From: Myxococcales bacterium
GTDB lineage: Bacteria > Myxococcota_A > UBA9042 > UBA3505
Direction of reading: 5' to 3'
Assembly (NCBI GenBank): GCA_002728755.1
Contig: PBVT01000022.1
Span: forward strand, 23,749 to 87,748
Length of the DNA: 64,000 nucleotides
Both the position numbers and the translations under genes were made by a program. Within the stretch, counting starts at the first letter, position 1. Each line of letters opens with the position of its first letter. Shown piece by piece: positions 8,791-17,392 of this stretch. The notes beneath the pieces were generated by a model, which was given only the letters and a program-made list of their open reading frames with translations, was not told where the DNA came from and ran no database searches.

Positions 8791-9768
8791 ATGTCGAACC
8801 CATCAAAAACAACGTCCGGTTTTGTCGCCGTAATTGGTCGCCCCAATGCGGGCAAGAGTACCCTGGTCAACTCCATCGTGGGTGAGAAGGTCGCGATTGT
8901 GACCCCCAAACCCCAGACAACCCGTGACCCGATCCGCGGTATTCATACCACGGATCGAGGACAGATAGTCCTTATCGACACGCCCGGTGTGCATAATGCC
9001 AGGGGGCGTAATGAGCTGAACCGGCGTATGGTCCAGGTAGCCATGGGGGCCTTGCATCAGGCCGATCTGGTTCTACATATGATCGACACGGTGTCCTGGG
9101 GGCGTGGTAAGCGAAACATTCATCCCCTGGATATTGAGATCCGAAAGGGTATTCATGCATCGCGTCGACCATCGATATTGCTCTTAAATAAGGTCGATCG
9201 TATTCCCAAGCCGGAATTACTTCCTTTGATTGAGCTTATGAACACCCCCATGGACTTTGAAGAAAAGTGTTCATATTCGGAGATCGTACCCCTGTCTGCG
9301 AACCAGAAGAAACCCGTCGAACGACTTGTCGACTTATTGTTTGATGTTCTGCCAGAAGGGCCCAGCCTATTCCCCGAGGATCAACTGACGGACCGTTCGG
9401 TCCGTTTCATGATCTCGGAGCTCATTCGTGAAAAGATCTTTCTAAAGACGCATCAAGAGCTTCCCTATAGTACGGCCGTGTATATCGAGGGGTATGAAGA
9501 GACAGCAAAGCGCATCCATGTCCATGCCACGGTTGTGGTGGAGCGTGACAGCCAGAAAGGGATGATCATCGGGCGTGGCGGCAGCATGTTGAAGGAAGTC
9601 GGCACAAAGGCTCGGCGTGAGCTGGAGGGATTACTCGGCAAACGAATGATGTTGGAGATTCATGTGAAGGTCGATGACCGTTGGTCGGATCGTCCCGGAG
9701 CATTAAACCGTCTAGGGTATCAATTCCAAGACGAAACAGATCTCGACGGCTACGGCGGTGAGGGGTAG
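8791..9768 (+). CDS. era: GTPase Era, ribosome assembly factor
   Basis: Era binds 16S rRNA and helps assemble the 30S subunit. The GTPase motifs are all present: GRPNAGKS (G1), TTRD (G2), DTPG (G3), NKVD (G4) and a LSA (G5). The C-terminal KH RNA-binding domain has GMIIGRGGSMLKEVG. Length is 325, slightly above the usual 300. The ATG at 8791 is preceded by CACCTCC rather than a purine-rich site, and no in-frame alternative exists before G1. der follows after five bases, so the two ribosome GTPases are probably co-expressed. Confidence 0.97.
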   Translation: MSNPSKTTSGFVAVIGRPNAGKSTLVNSIVGEKVAIVTPKPQTTRDPIRGIHTTDRGQIVLIDTPGVHNARGRNELNRRMVQVAMGALHQADLVLHMIDTVSWGRGKRNIHPLDIEIRKGIHASRRPSILLLNKVDRIPKPELLPLIELMNTPMDFEEKCSYSEIVPLSANQKKPVERLVDLLFDVLPEGPSLFPEDQLTDRSVRFMISELIREKIFLKTHQELPYSTAVYIEGYEETAKRIHVHATVVVERDSQKGMIIGRGGSMLKEVGTKARRELEGLLGKRMMLEIHVKVDDRWSDRPGALNRLGYQFQDETDLDGYGGEG

Positions 9769-9773
9769 CGATC

Positions 9774-11324
9774 GTGGCCAAGACACCTGAAAAGACGCGA
9801 CCTTCCAGGAAGGTCCCTCCGGTGGAGCGTATGCCGGTCGTTGCTCTGGTCGGGCGACCCAATGTGGGCAAATCGACCTTGTTCAATCGGCTCCTGGGCG
9901 AACGTCGCGCCATTGTGGAAGATACGCCCGGAGTAACCCGCGACCGAAACTACGCGGAAGCCGCCATTGAGGACCGGCGGGTGCTCTTGATCGACACCGG
10001 TGGCTTTGATCCAGAGGCTTCCGACGGGATCTGGTCTTTGATGCGGGAACAGGTGGAGTTGGCTCTCAACGAAGCCGATGTCATTTTGTTTCTGTTGGAC
10101 ACCCAACACGGGCTGGTCTCTTCCGATTCCGCCATCTACCGCTTGTTGGTAGAGAGGCAGGCGAATGTTTTGGTGGTCGCGAACAAAGCCGACAACCCCA
10201 AACTCGAAGTGGAGGGCACATCCGAGGGGTATCAGCTGGGCGTGGAAGAAGTGATTCCCATCGCCGCGCATACACGCCGGAATCTGCGCAAGCTGCGAGA
10301 GCGTATCGTTCAATCGTTACCCGAAGAAGGCCCTCGTGTCCTCGAGGAAGATACCAAGCGGAAATCCCTTCTTACGGACGAAGAAGAGGCGCTTCTACAT
10401 AGCGCCGATGTGCAGGATCCCGAGAGTTATGAATCCATCGTGGATGAAAATAAGGACATCGTGGATTCTACAACAGAACTCACGGATGACGAGCCCATCG
10501 CTGTTGCAGTTATAGGAAAACCCAACGCCGGGAAAAGTACGCTGGTGAACCACCTGTTGGGCCAGGACCGTTTGATGACCAGCAATGTGCCAGGCACAAC
10601 CCGCGATAGTATTGACTCCTGGATTCTCGACAAGGACCGCCCCTATCTGTTCATCGACACGGCTGGTGTGCGAAAAAAGAGTCGCATCTCCGATCGGGTA
10701 GAACGGTTCAGCGTGATCCGAGCTCTGGAGAGTGTACGACGGGCCGATGTGGCACTTCTGGTCGTCGATGGGACCCAGGGAGTGACGGATCAGGATAAGA
10801 AGATTGCCGCTCTGGTGAGCCAATATGGCAAGGGGGCCGTCATACTCGTAAACAAATGGGATCTAGTGAGTAAGGACTCCAAGACCGCCGATCAGATGGC
10901 GAAGGAGATCCGCTACCAGATGCCGTTTTTCGATTGGGCACCAATCCTGTTCTTATCCGCTAAGACGGGGCAGCGCGTGGCTAGAATCTACCAGATGGTG
11001 GAGTTTGTCGTTACCAATCATCGTCGTCGGATTCGTACCGTGGCTTTGAACCGATTGCTTCGGCGCGTATTACACCGCCATCAGCTTCCGCTACGTGGTA
11101 CGAAACGAGCACGAATCTATTTTGGAGCGCAGATTCAGACGGCGCCGCCGACCTTTTTGTTTTTTGCCAATGAGGCGAAAGCGATCCCTGAGTCCTACCA
11201 GCGCTATATTATTCACCAGCTACGTGAAGAGTTCGAGCTGGAAGGTACGTCCATTCGACTTGCCTTCAGGGAACGTGCGCGGAGTCCTTCAAAGCATGCA
11301 AGGAAGCGTAAGAGCAGGAAATGA
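9774..11324 (+). CDS. der: GTPase Der (EngA), 50S assembly factor
   Basis: Der is the only bacterial GTPase family with two tandem G domains. Both are complete here: GRPNVGKST, DTGG and NKAD in the first, and GKPNAGKST, DTAGVRKKSR and NKWD in the second, followed by the C-terminal KH-like domain. It assists late assembly of the 50S subunit. The linker between the G domains, about residues 180-240, is rich in Glu and Asp. Start is GTG with GAGGGG nine bases upstream. The stop overlaps the start of the next gene by four bases (ATGA). Confidence 0.97.
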   Translation: MAKTPEKTRPSRKVPPVERMPVVALVGRPNVGKSTLFNRLLGERRAIVEDTPGVTRDRNYAEAAIEDRRVLLIDTGGFDPEASDGIWSLMREQVELALNEADVILFLLDTQHGLVSSDSAIYRLLVERQANVLVVANKADNPKLEVEGTSEGYQLGVEEVIPIAAHTRRNLRKLRERIVQSLPEEGPRVLEEDTKRKSLLTDEEEALLHSADVQDPESYESIVDENKDIVDSTTELTDDEPIAVAVIGKPNAGKSTLVNHLLGQDRLMTSNVPGTTRDSIDSWILDKDRPYLFIDTAGVRKKSRISDRVERFSVIRALESVRRADVALLVVDGTQGVTDQDKKIAALVSQYGKGAVILVNKWDLVSKDSKTADQMAKEIRYQMPFFDWAPILFLSAKTGQRVARIYQMVEFVVTNHRRRIRTVALNRLLRRVLHRHQLPLRGTKRARIYFGAQIQTAPPTFLFFANEAKAIPESYQRYIIHQLREEFELEGTSIRLAFRERARSPSKHARKRKSRK

Positions 11325-11620
11325 TCCGATTGCGTTTGTGTTTGATCATTCCCATCGTGGCGCTGGGGTTTGTCGGCTGCGCGGAGGAGCGGCCTTCGAA
11401 GGAAGACTGCGCCCAGGCATGTAGCCATCTGGCCGAGCTCCTTCAAGCCGACCGGTTGTCTCGCAATGAAGGTCCCGTGGACGGACTGGATGATGCGACC
11501 GAAATGGGACTGGCCAATATAGAAGCGTGCAGTACCCGCTGTCGGCAAAATGCGAGTCGAGAGCAGGTGCGGTGTTTATTGGAATCGGTGAGTCCCGATA
11601 GCTGGCTGCGCTGCCAATAG
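11321..11620 (+). CDS. Small Cys-containing lipoprotein coupled to der
   Basis: This 99-residue protein has a signal sequence ending in the lipobox GFVGC (Cys20). The mature part of about 80 residues has six further cysteines (CAQACS, CSTRC, CLLE and a C-terminal CQ), which suggests a small disulfide-bonded helical domain. I recognise no family. Its ATG overlaps the der stop as ATGA, so its translation is likely coupled to that of a ribosome assembly GTPase, an unexpected partner for an envelope protein. Confidence 0.75.
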   Translation: MIRLRLCLIIPIVALGFVGCAEERPSKEDCAQACSHLAELLQADRLSRNEGPVDGLDDATEMGLANIEACSTRCRQNASREQVRCLLESVSPDSWLRCQ

Positions 11621-11623
11621 ACT

Positions 11624-13348
11624 TCAGGTGGTGTCGAAGTGGATCTCGGGATCGTCCGTCTTGGTCGGCCGTCTCAACGCTGCGATGGCTTCGAACAGGA
11701 TTCCCACCCCAAGCAGAAGCAATATGCTGCCCACGATGAAGAGCAGGGTCTTATCGTTCTGGTAGTGTTCCTTAAGGTTGATGACCATAGCGACAACTGT
11801 GCTGCTCATCATGAACACGGCCGGGATCCCCGTGTACCAGGTAGGCTTGTCCCGATGCTTCAGGTAGAGGGTGACAAGGACAAGGGTCAACCCGGCGAGA
11901 AGCTGGTTGGTCGAGCCGAAGAGTGCCCAGAGGGCCAGACCCGCCGATTTTCCATCCACCTTGTAGAAGGCGAAGAAGCCGATGACCAGGCAGGCCAGAA
12001 GAGAGGATACGTAGCGGTTGGTCAGGACTGGCACCCGATAGGTGGAGGAGAGCTCCTCGATATTGAATCGTAGGAGACGGGTCGCAGAATCGAGAGTCGT
12101 CAACGCGAAGGACACCACCACCATGGCGATAAGGGCGCTTGCGAGCTCCGCAGAAATCCCGAGAGAGGTAAGGAACGATGTCGTGCCTTCTATAAAGTGG
12201 CCGAGTTTCGCAGGCAGGTTCTGTGCGATGGTGTCGTAATCACCATAATGCCCACTCCATACATCGGCGGCTGTTTCACCATTCATGGCGCTGAACCCAG
12301 CAGTACAAGCCAGAACAGCCAAGAGCCCCAGGAGGCTCTCTCCCACCATACCTCCATACCCGATAACGCGAGCCTGCGGTTCACGATCCAATTGTTTCGC
12401 GGTTGTCCCCGAGCTCACCAGGCCGTGGAAACCGCTGGCGGCTCCACATGCGATAATGATGAAGACAAAGGGGAACATGGCTGGTGCATTGGTCGGGTTT
12501 GTCACCAGAGCGGGAGCATCAAAGGATGGGTTGCTCACGAATAAGCCAAGATAGGCGAGGCCAAGACCGAGATAGAGCAAGAGTGAGTTCAGGAAGTCTC
12601 TTGGCTGGAGCAGGGTCCATACGGGAAGGACCGACGCCAAAAAAGCGTAGCCGAGCAGGATATACATCCAGGTGTCCGGGGCGGGCCAGGAGCCAAACGA
12701 GTCCTTCCATTCCAGACCCAACCAGATACTCCCCAGCTCCAGGACAAAACCTACCGCGATGACGGGAGCGAAGGGGAATTTCTTCTTATATAAGAGGTAG
12801 CCGGCCGTGGCGGCGATCACCATCAGGAGGCCGGATGGAAGTGCCGCTTCGTTATATCCCAGACCACCGTCTGCGGGTTGGGCGAGCAGCTTGCCGATGA
12901 CAAAGACAAATACGCCCATGGCCAAGGCGATCCCGAAGAAGATGATCAACAGGAAAAGGGTTCTAGCGCGGCGGCCAATGACGGCTTCGGCGATCTTTCC
13001 TACAGATTTCCCCTGGGCGCGAACCGATAGTACCAGGGCAGAGAAGTCGTGAACGCAACCGATGAAGATGGCCCCTAAAACCACCCAGAGCATGGCGGGG
13101 AACCAGCCCCAGATAACGGCGACCGCGGGGCCCAGCATCGGGGCAAGTCCCGTGATAGATGCATAGTGATGACCAAAGAGAACCGGGGTTCGGCTAGGCA
13201 CATAATCGACCCCATCGCTCAGAGTATGTGCTGGTGTTTTCCGGTCGGGGTTGAGCTGGAATATCTTGTTGGCCAGAAATCGGGCGTAGAAACGATAGGC
13301 CAGAAAATAGGCGATAAAGGCGAACAGTGCGGCGAGGGCAGCCGTCAT
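11624..13348 (-). CDS. cstA: CstA-family carbon starvation / pyruvate transporter
   Basis: A 574-residue multi-helix membrane protein with the CstA signatures: YRFYARFLANKIF near the N-terminus, DGVDYVPSRTPVLFGHHYAS, GPAVAVIWGWFPAMLWV and CVHDFSALVLSVR. Family members include pyruvate and peptide transporters induced on carbon limitation. At 574 residues it is the shorter form compared with E. coli CstA (701). AAGGAG lies six bases before the ATG. It is convergent with the der operon and three bases from it. No LytTR or BtsS-type regulator is visible nearby. The substrate cannot be read from the sequence. Confidence 0.92.
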   Translation of the reverse strand: MTAALAALFAFIAYFLAYRFYARFLANKIFQLNPDRKTPAHTLSDGVDYVPSRTPVLFGHHYASITGLAPMLGPAVAVIWGWFPAMLWVVLGAIFIGCVHDFSALVLSVRAQGKSVGKIAEAVIGRRARTLFLLIIFFGIALAMGVFVFVIGKLLAQPADGGLGYNEAALPSGLLMVIAATAGYLLYKKKFPFAPVIAVGFVLELGSIWLGLEWKDSFGSWPAPDTWMYILLGYAFLASVLPVWTLLQPRDFLNSLLLYLGLGLAYLGLFVSNPSFDAPALVTNPTNAPAMFPFVFIIIACGAASGFHGLVSSGTTAKQLDREPQARVIGYGGMVGESLLGLLAVLACTAGFSAMNGETAADVWSGHYGDYDTIAQNLPAKLGHFIEGTTSFLTSLGISAELASALIAMVVVSFALTTLDSATRLLRFNIEELSSTYRVPVLTNRYVSSLLACLVIGFFAFYKVDGKSAGLALWALFGSTNQLLAGLTLVLVTLYLKHRDKPTWYTGIPAVFMMSSTVVAMVINLKEHYQNDKTLLFIVGSILLLLGVGILFEAIAALRRPTKTDDPEIHFDTT

Positions 13349-13393
13349 TGGCAGCTCCTTAGGTCGTTCGGATGGGACAGGTATTCGTATATA

Positions 13394-14575
13394 TTATTCG
13401 GGCACAGGATTGTCGACGGCCAGACGCGGAAGCTCCTGGTGAATCCGGGATACGGCTTCATAATTGATAGTCCCCATCCACTCCGCCAGGGTCTCCGCGG
13501 AGATCTCTTCACTCCCGGAGCGGCCCATTAAGACGACCTCGTCTCCAACCTTCGGCGCGTCGGCCGCGGTGAAGTCGACCATGATCATATTCATGCACAC
13601 GCGTCCTCGAACGGGCAGTCGAACGCCGTTATAAAGAACGTGCGCCGTATTGGAGAGGCCGCGGTCGTAACCATCGGCATATCCCACGCCGACGACGCCG
13701 ATACGGCTATCTGTATTGCAGCGGTAGGTACGTCCGTAGCCAACGAATCCCCCCTGAGGGACGTCTTTGATTTCAGTGATCGTACCACGCCATTCAAGGG
13801 CCGGTTTGAGGGTAGGTGGGGTGTCCTGTGGTGCATCGCGAGTTACCGATAAGCGGGTTTCGCGCGAAGGCCATAAGCCGTAAAGAGAGATCCCCGAGCG
13901 TACAAAAGCACCGTGTGTAGATGGCCATAGAACGGTGGCCGCGCTATTGGCACAATGGCGCTCAGGTACGGCCAGACCTTCCGCATCCAGGTGAGAGAAC
14001 ACCTCCATGAAACGGCGATGTTGTTCCTGCGCGAAAGTGTGGTCGAGAGTGTCCTCTATATCGGCAAAGTGGGTCGATATCCCACGAACTTCAATGCGGC
14101 CATCGACGACAGCACGGCGTGCTATTTCCAGGACATTATCCCGGTCGGCCCCTTGCCGATGGGTCCCTGTTTCTACCTTGATATGTGCGACTGCGTGCTT
14201 GTTCTGGCTGTTGAGAGCGGTCGATAGGGCGGCGATCTGCTCTGGGCTCGTGAGGGTGAGCTCGATGCTCTGGTCGATGGCTTCGCCGATCGCGTCGTGG
14301 TGGAGGGGGCCCACCACCAGAACTCGATGCTGTGGCACCAAGGTTCGAACACGAAGTGCCTCGTCGAAGGAGTGCACAATAAAGATATCCGTACAATCGG
14401 CGATGCCTTGCGTGACCAGGTCGATACCGTGCCCGTAGGCGTTTGCCTTCACGACGGCGCCAAACCCAGCACCCGCTCCCATGCGTGAACGAAGGACTTC
14501 AATATTGTCGCGCAGGGCCTGCACGGACACCAGGCAACGGCTGTGCGGATAGCTTCGTATGGTGTCGACGCTCAT
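13394..14575 (-). CDS. alr: Alanine racemase
   Basis: This PLP enzyme makes D-alanine for peptidoglycan. KANAYGHG carries the PLP-binding Lys43, and GYADGYDRG carries the opposing catalytic Tyr299. The RVCMNMIMVD motif of the C-terminal beta domain is present. Length (393) is normal. It begins just after ldcA on the same strand with the ldcA stop four bases upstream of its ATG, so two cell-wall enzymes are probably translated together. Confidence 0.97.
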   Translation of the reverse strand: MSVDTIRSYPHSRCLVSVQALRDNIEVLRSRMGAGAGFGAVVKANAYGHGIDLVTQGIADCTDIFIVHSFDEALRVRTLVPQHRVLVVGPLHHDAIGEAIDQSIELTLTSPEQIAALSTALNSQNKHAVAHIKVETGTHRQGADRDNVLEIARRAVVDGRIEVRGISTHFADIEDTLDHTFAQEQHRRFMEVFSHLDAEGLAVPERHCANSAATVLWPSTHGAFVRSGISLYGLWPSRETRLSVTRDAPQDTPPTLKPALEWRGTITEIKDVPQGGFVGYGRTYRCNTDSRIGVVGVGYADGYDRGLSNTAHVLYNGVRLPVRGRVCMNMIMVDFTAADAPKVGDEVVLMGRSGSEEISAETLAEWMGTINYEAVSRIHQELPRLAVDNPVPE

Positions 14576-14579
14576 GATG

Positions 14580-15494
14580 TCAGACCCACCGAATGGTTAT
14601 ATTGGTTTTCCCCGCCTTTAGAGGCGTAGCGGACAGCTTTACGGTCCGTCCGACTTCGAGGCAGGCATTTCGTCGTTGGTGTCCAATGGGGAGGCCAGTC
14701 AACACTGGAATACCCCACCGCTCTCGAATCAGATGCAATCGCTGTTCGACCGCCTTCTTTTCCGATCCACGAACGCCGGGATCTCCGACCAGAACGGCCT
14801 GGACGGCTTGAAGTACGCCCGAGAGCTCTAGCTGCGTCAGCATTCGATCAAGGCGGTAGGCGGGTTCTCCCACATCCTCAAGAAAGAGAATGGCTCCGGA
14901 GTAATCGGGGCTATAGGGGGTGCCGCATAACGCAGCACAAAGCGTGAGATTTCCACCCCATAATGGCCCCTCGATCTCGTCTCCAAACCATGGGTCTGGA
15001 GTGGAAAAGGTCAGAGGCGGGATCGGGTGGCTTTTGAGGACCTTGGTCAGACTGGTAAAGCCAGCCGGTCCACTCTCTACGAGATCCGAAACCTGGGACA
15101 GGACGGGTCCGTGTACGCAGCGAAACCCTTTCCGTACGAGAAGAGGGAAGACGGCAGTTAAATCACTGAACCCAAGGAAAAGGGGAGCCTTGTCCCGCAC
15201 CTTGAGAAGATGATCCAGGGCGGGCAGGAGTCGCATCGCTCCATATCCACCGCGAGCTGCCCATACGAATGCATGGTCCGCGTTCAGGGCCTCGACCAGG
15301 GCACGGACTCGTGCAGGGTCTGGGCCGGCAAGATAGCCATCTTTTCGCCACACATCGGGTGCGATGGTGGGTTCAATACCCTGGAGGGCAAGCCTCCAGA
15401 GCGCTCGGCGAACTCGGGCGCGGCGTTGCGCGGTGTCACCAACGGGACCCGACGGAGCGACGACCCATGGGCGTACCGGCAAAACCGTAGCCAA
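14580..15494 (-). CDS. ldcA: LD-carboxypeptidase, peptidase family S66
   Basis: Enzymes of this family trim the terminal D-alanine from tetrapeptides during peptidoglycan recycling. The catalytic triad can be placed on the family motifs: Ser110 in GFSDLTA, Glu206 in LFLEDVGEP and His272 in LPIGHQRRN; WAARGGYGAMRLLP is also typical. I place the start at the TTG at 15494, giving 304 residues: it comes just after the rpmF stop and has GGAGG eight bases upstream, inside the last codons of rpmF. Any ATG start would have to overlap rpmF by 50 to 100 bases. No signal peptide is seen, in line with a cytoplasmic recycling enzyme. Confidence 0.9.
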   Translation of the reverse strand: MATVLPVRPWVVAPSGPVGDTAQRRARVRRALWRLALQGIEPTIAPDVWRKDGYLAGPDPARVRALVEALNADHAFVWAARGGYGAMRLLPALDHLLKVRDKAPLFLGFSDLTAVFPLLVRKGFRCVHGPVLSQVSDLVESGPAGFTSLTKVLKSHPIPPLTFSTPDPWFGDEIEGPLWGGNLTLCAALCGTPYSPDYSGAILFLEDVGEPAYRLDRMLTQLELSGVLQAVQAVLVGDPGVRGSEKKAVEQRLHLIRERWGIPVLTGLPIGHQRRNACLEVGRTVKLSATPLKAGKTNITIRWV

Positions 15495-15498
15495 AGGC

Positions 15499-15705
15499 TC
15501 AGCCCTCCGCAGCCTCTGTGTAGTTCGTCTCGATGATGCGACCGTACTTGGCATTGTAGTAGCCACAGGTGCCGCATGCACGATGGGGAGCCTTGGGGCT
15601 TCCACAATCCGGACAAATGCTTACAGCCGGTGCCGCTTTGCGGTCATTCATGCTGTGCTTGGTGCGGGTGCGTGCTTTGGAGCGTCGTTGTTTCGGGACT
15701 GCCAT
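15499..15705 (-). CDS. rpmF: 50S ribosomal protein L32
   Basis: The 68-residue protein begins MAVPKQRRSKARTRT, the L32 N-terminus, and keeps the zinc ribbon with Cys31, Cys34, Cys44 and Cys47. The ATG at 15705 has a strong AGGAGG site six bases upstream. It follows yceD, as in most bacteria, but the usual plsX-fabH genes are not next; ldcA and alr are. Confidence 0.97.
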   Translation of the reverse strand: MAVPKQRRSKARTRTKHSMNDRKAAPAVSICPDCGSPKAPHRACGTCGYYNAKYGRIIETNYTEAAEG

Positions 15706-15739
15706 GGTAGCCTCCTGGAGATCAGTTTCGCGATTCGTA

Positions 15740-16288
15740 TTATTGCTGGGCGTCGGCTTCGGCGACCTGCATGGATTCACGAATTGCTAAGAGTGGTGCA
15801 AGCCTGGGATCAATAGGTTTGGAACCACCGGTGTTCATGGATTTTGTCATTCCCGTACATTCGGGGTGACAGACGGGATGAATCGGGATGTCTGCAGCAA
15901 AGGCACCTAAGACGGCATCTTCTGCATCGAATTTTCTACCAACGCCTTCGGAAAGATCCAGCTCTGGGTCGAGCTCTACATCCACTGGCAGGGACAAAGC
16001 ATCACTTTGTGTCGCAACGAACAGATGGGATAAGTCCGTCTCATACGCCAGATCGGAATTCTCACCACAGCGCGAACAGTTGAAGTTCAACGGGACGCTA
16101 ACATGCAACTGCAATAAGACGCTCTGACCGCGCGAGGTGGCTTCTCCATCGAATTGGATGTCACCCGTTACGGTATAGATGCCGTCGGCCAGGATCGTCT
16201 GCGTCCAGGCGGAATCGCGTGAAAAGCTCAGCTTCCGACCGTTCGCGGGGATCTCACCTGCGTGGATATGAAATTCGTTATAGGACAT
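15740..16288 (-). CDS. yceD: YceD / DUF177 family protein
   Basis: YceD proteins are encoded just before rpmF across bacteria and are linked to 23S rRNA production or ribosome assembly. This 182-residue member has the CSRCGE motif near residue 75, an acidic LDPELDLSEG segment and a later CHPECTGM motif in place of the commoner CxxLCxxCG. The rpmF start lies 34 bases downstream. No strong ribosome site is seen before the ATG. Confidence 0.88.
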   Translation of the reverse strand: MSYNEFHIHAGEIPANGRKLSFSRDSAWTQTILADGIYTVTGDIQFDGEATSRGQSVLLQLHVSVPLNFNCSRCGENSDLAYETDLSHLFVATQSDALSLPVDVELDPELDLSEGVGRKFDAEDAVLGAFAADIPIHPVCHPECTGMTKSMNTGGSKPIDPRLAPLLAIRESMQVAEADAQQ

Positions 16289-16324
16289 GGTTTTCGTTTA
16301 GATCACTGGAAGGCCGGGGAAGCT

Positions 16325-16340
16325 AGCCCCCAAGGGGGCT
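16325..16340. other. Short perfect hairpin between divergent yceD and FHA-GGDEF genes
   Basis: AGCCCC and GGGGCT form a six-pair stem with a CAAG loop, followed on plus by TTT. There is no plus-strand gene just upstream for it to terminate. It lies in the leader region of yceD on minus and just upstream of a TATAAT box on plus, so it could be either a leader structure or a chance feature. Confidence 0.35.
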
Positions 16341-16370
16341 TTTGTCAAGAGCCACAACCCCTACACGCCC

Positions 16371-16376
16371 TATAAT
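16371..16376 (+). promoter_or_regulatory. Consensus -10 box for the FHA-GGDEF gene
   Basis: A perfect TATAAT lies 71 bases upstream of the chosen start codon. No good -35 lies at 16-18 bases; the closest TTGTCA is 23 bases upstream, which is too far. If it is a real promoter, transcription would start near 16383, so translation starts further upstream (for example 16342) can be excluded. Confidence 0.45.
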
Positions 16377-16446
16377 GGGGGGGATGCGCCGATCCTGTCG
16401 GTTGACGCACTGCGCCTGTGCGGGCACTATGTTGGCATCGGACGGT

Positions 16447-17385
16447 ATGGTGATGGCTGAAGAAAAAAAGACGCGGGATAGGAATCCTTTTTCTGCCACG
16501 AACAATACGACCACCACGATTACGGAGACTCTGGTCGAACGTGGTTCGAGGCGAAAAGAGCCCGGAGAATCTTGTCTTGTGCTGTTGATGGGTCCTGATA
16601 TTGGGAAGCGATTTCCTCTTGGTGAGGGCAAACATCTGGTTGGCCGCGATAGTGAAGCGCTCATCTCGTTACGAGAGGCGAGCGTGTCTCGCCATCATGC
16701 CGAGGTCGTTGTGGATGACTCCCAGGTGGTCGTTCGCGATATGGGCTCTACGAACGGCACGTATGTGAACGATGGGCTGGTGACAAGCTCGACTGTCTCG
16801 GATGGCGATATTGTAAAGTTTGGTCGTGTGATCTTTAAGTTCCTATGTGGTTCGAATATCGAGAACGCCTATCATCAGGAAATCTACCGGTTAACGACAA
16901 CAGATCCGATGACACAGCTCTTCAACCGTCGGTATTTGATGGAGACGCTGGTACGGGAAATTAGTAGGGCGCGGCGATATCACCATGAACTGTCCTTTGC
17001 GATGGTGGACCTGGACCATTTCAAGCATGTGAACGACACCTATGGTCACCTGGCCGGCGATCACGTCCTGAAGATGGTGGGGCGAAGCTTGCAGCGTTCT
17101 CTTCGACGCCCCGACATTCTCGCGCGATATGGTGGCGAGGAATTTGGGGTTATCTTCCCCGAGACGGGTCTGGAGGCGGTTATCGAGGTGTCGGAGCGAT
17201 TGCGAGAGTCGGTGGCCAAGCGGGCCTACACCTTTGATGGTTTTCCGATTCCAATCACCATCTCCATGGGAGTGGCAGCCTTGAGCCCTGACGATAGTGC
17301 CGACGGAATTGATCTCATCCAACGTGCAGACGAACGTTTGATGGCAGCCAAATCCGGAGGGCGTAATAAGGTCGTTGGCAGCTGA
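16447..17385 (+). CDS. FHA-domain diguanylate cyclase
   Basis: This soluble 312-residue protein joins a forkhead-associated domain (about 40-135) to a GGDEF domain (about 150-312). The FHA part has the phosphothreonine-binding residues in context: VGRDSE, SVSRHHAEV and DMGSTNGTYVN. The cyclase active loop GGEEF (229-233) is intact and RRPD five residues before it fits the inhibitory I-site. The Thr-rich N-terminus (TTTTITETL) is a possible substrate for a Ser/Thr kinase. The start could also be the ATG two codons later. It should connect Ser/Thr phosphorylation to cyclic di-GMP. Confidence 0.93.
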   Translation: MVMAEEKKTRDRNPFSATNNTTTTITETLVERGSRRKEPGESCLVLLMGPDIGKRFPLGEGKHLVGRDSEALISLREASVSRHHAEVVVDDSQVVVRDMGSTNGTYVNDGLVTSSTVSDGDIVKFGRVIFKFLCGSNIENAYHQEIYRLTTTDPMTQLFNRRYLMETLVREISRARRYHHELSFAMVDLDHFKHVNDTYGHLAGDHVLKMVGRSLQRSLRRPDILARYGGEEFGVIFPETGLEAVIEVSERLRESVAKRAYTFDGFPIPITISMGVAALSPDDSADGIDLIQRADERLMAAKSGGRNKVVGS

Positions 17386-17392
17386 TCGGCAG

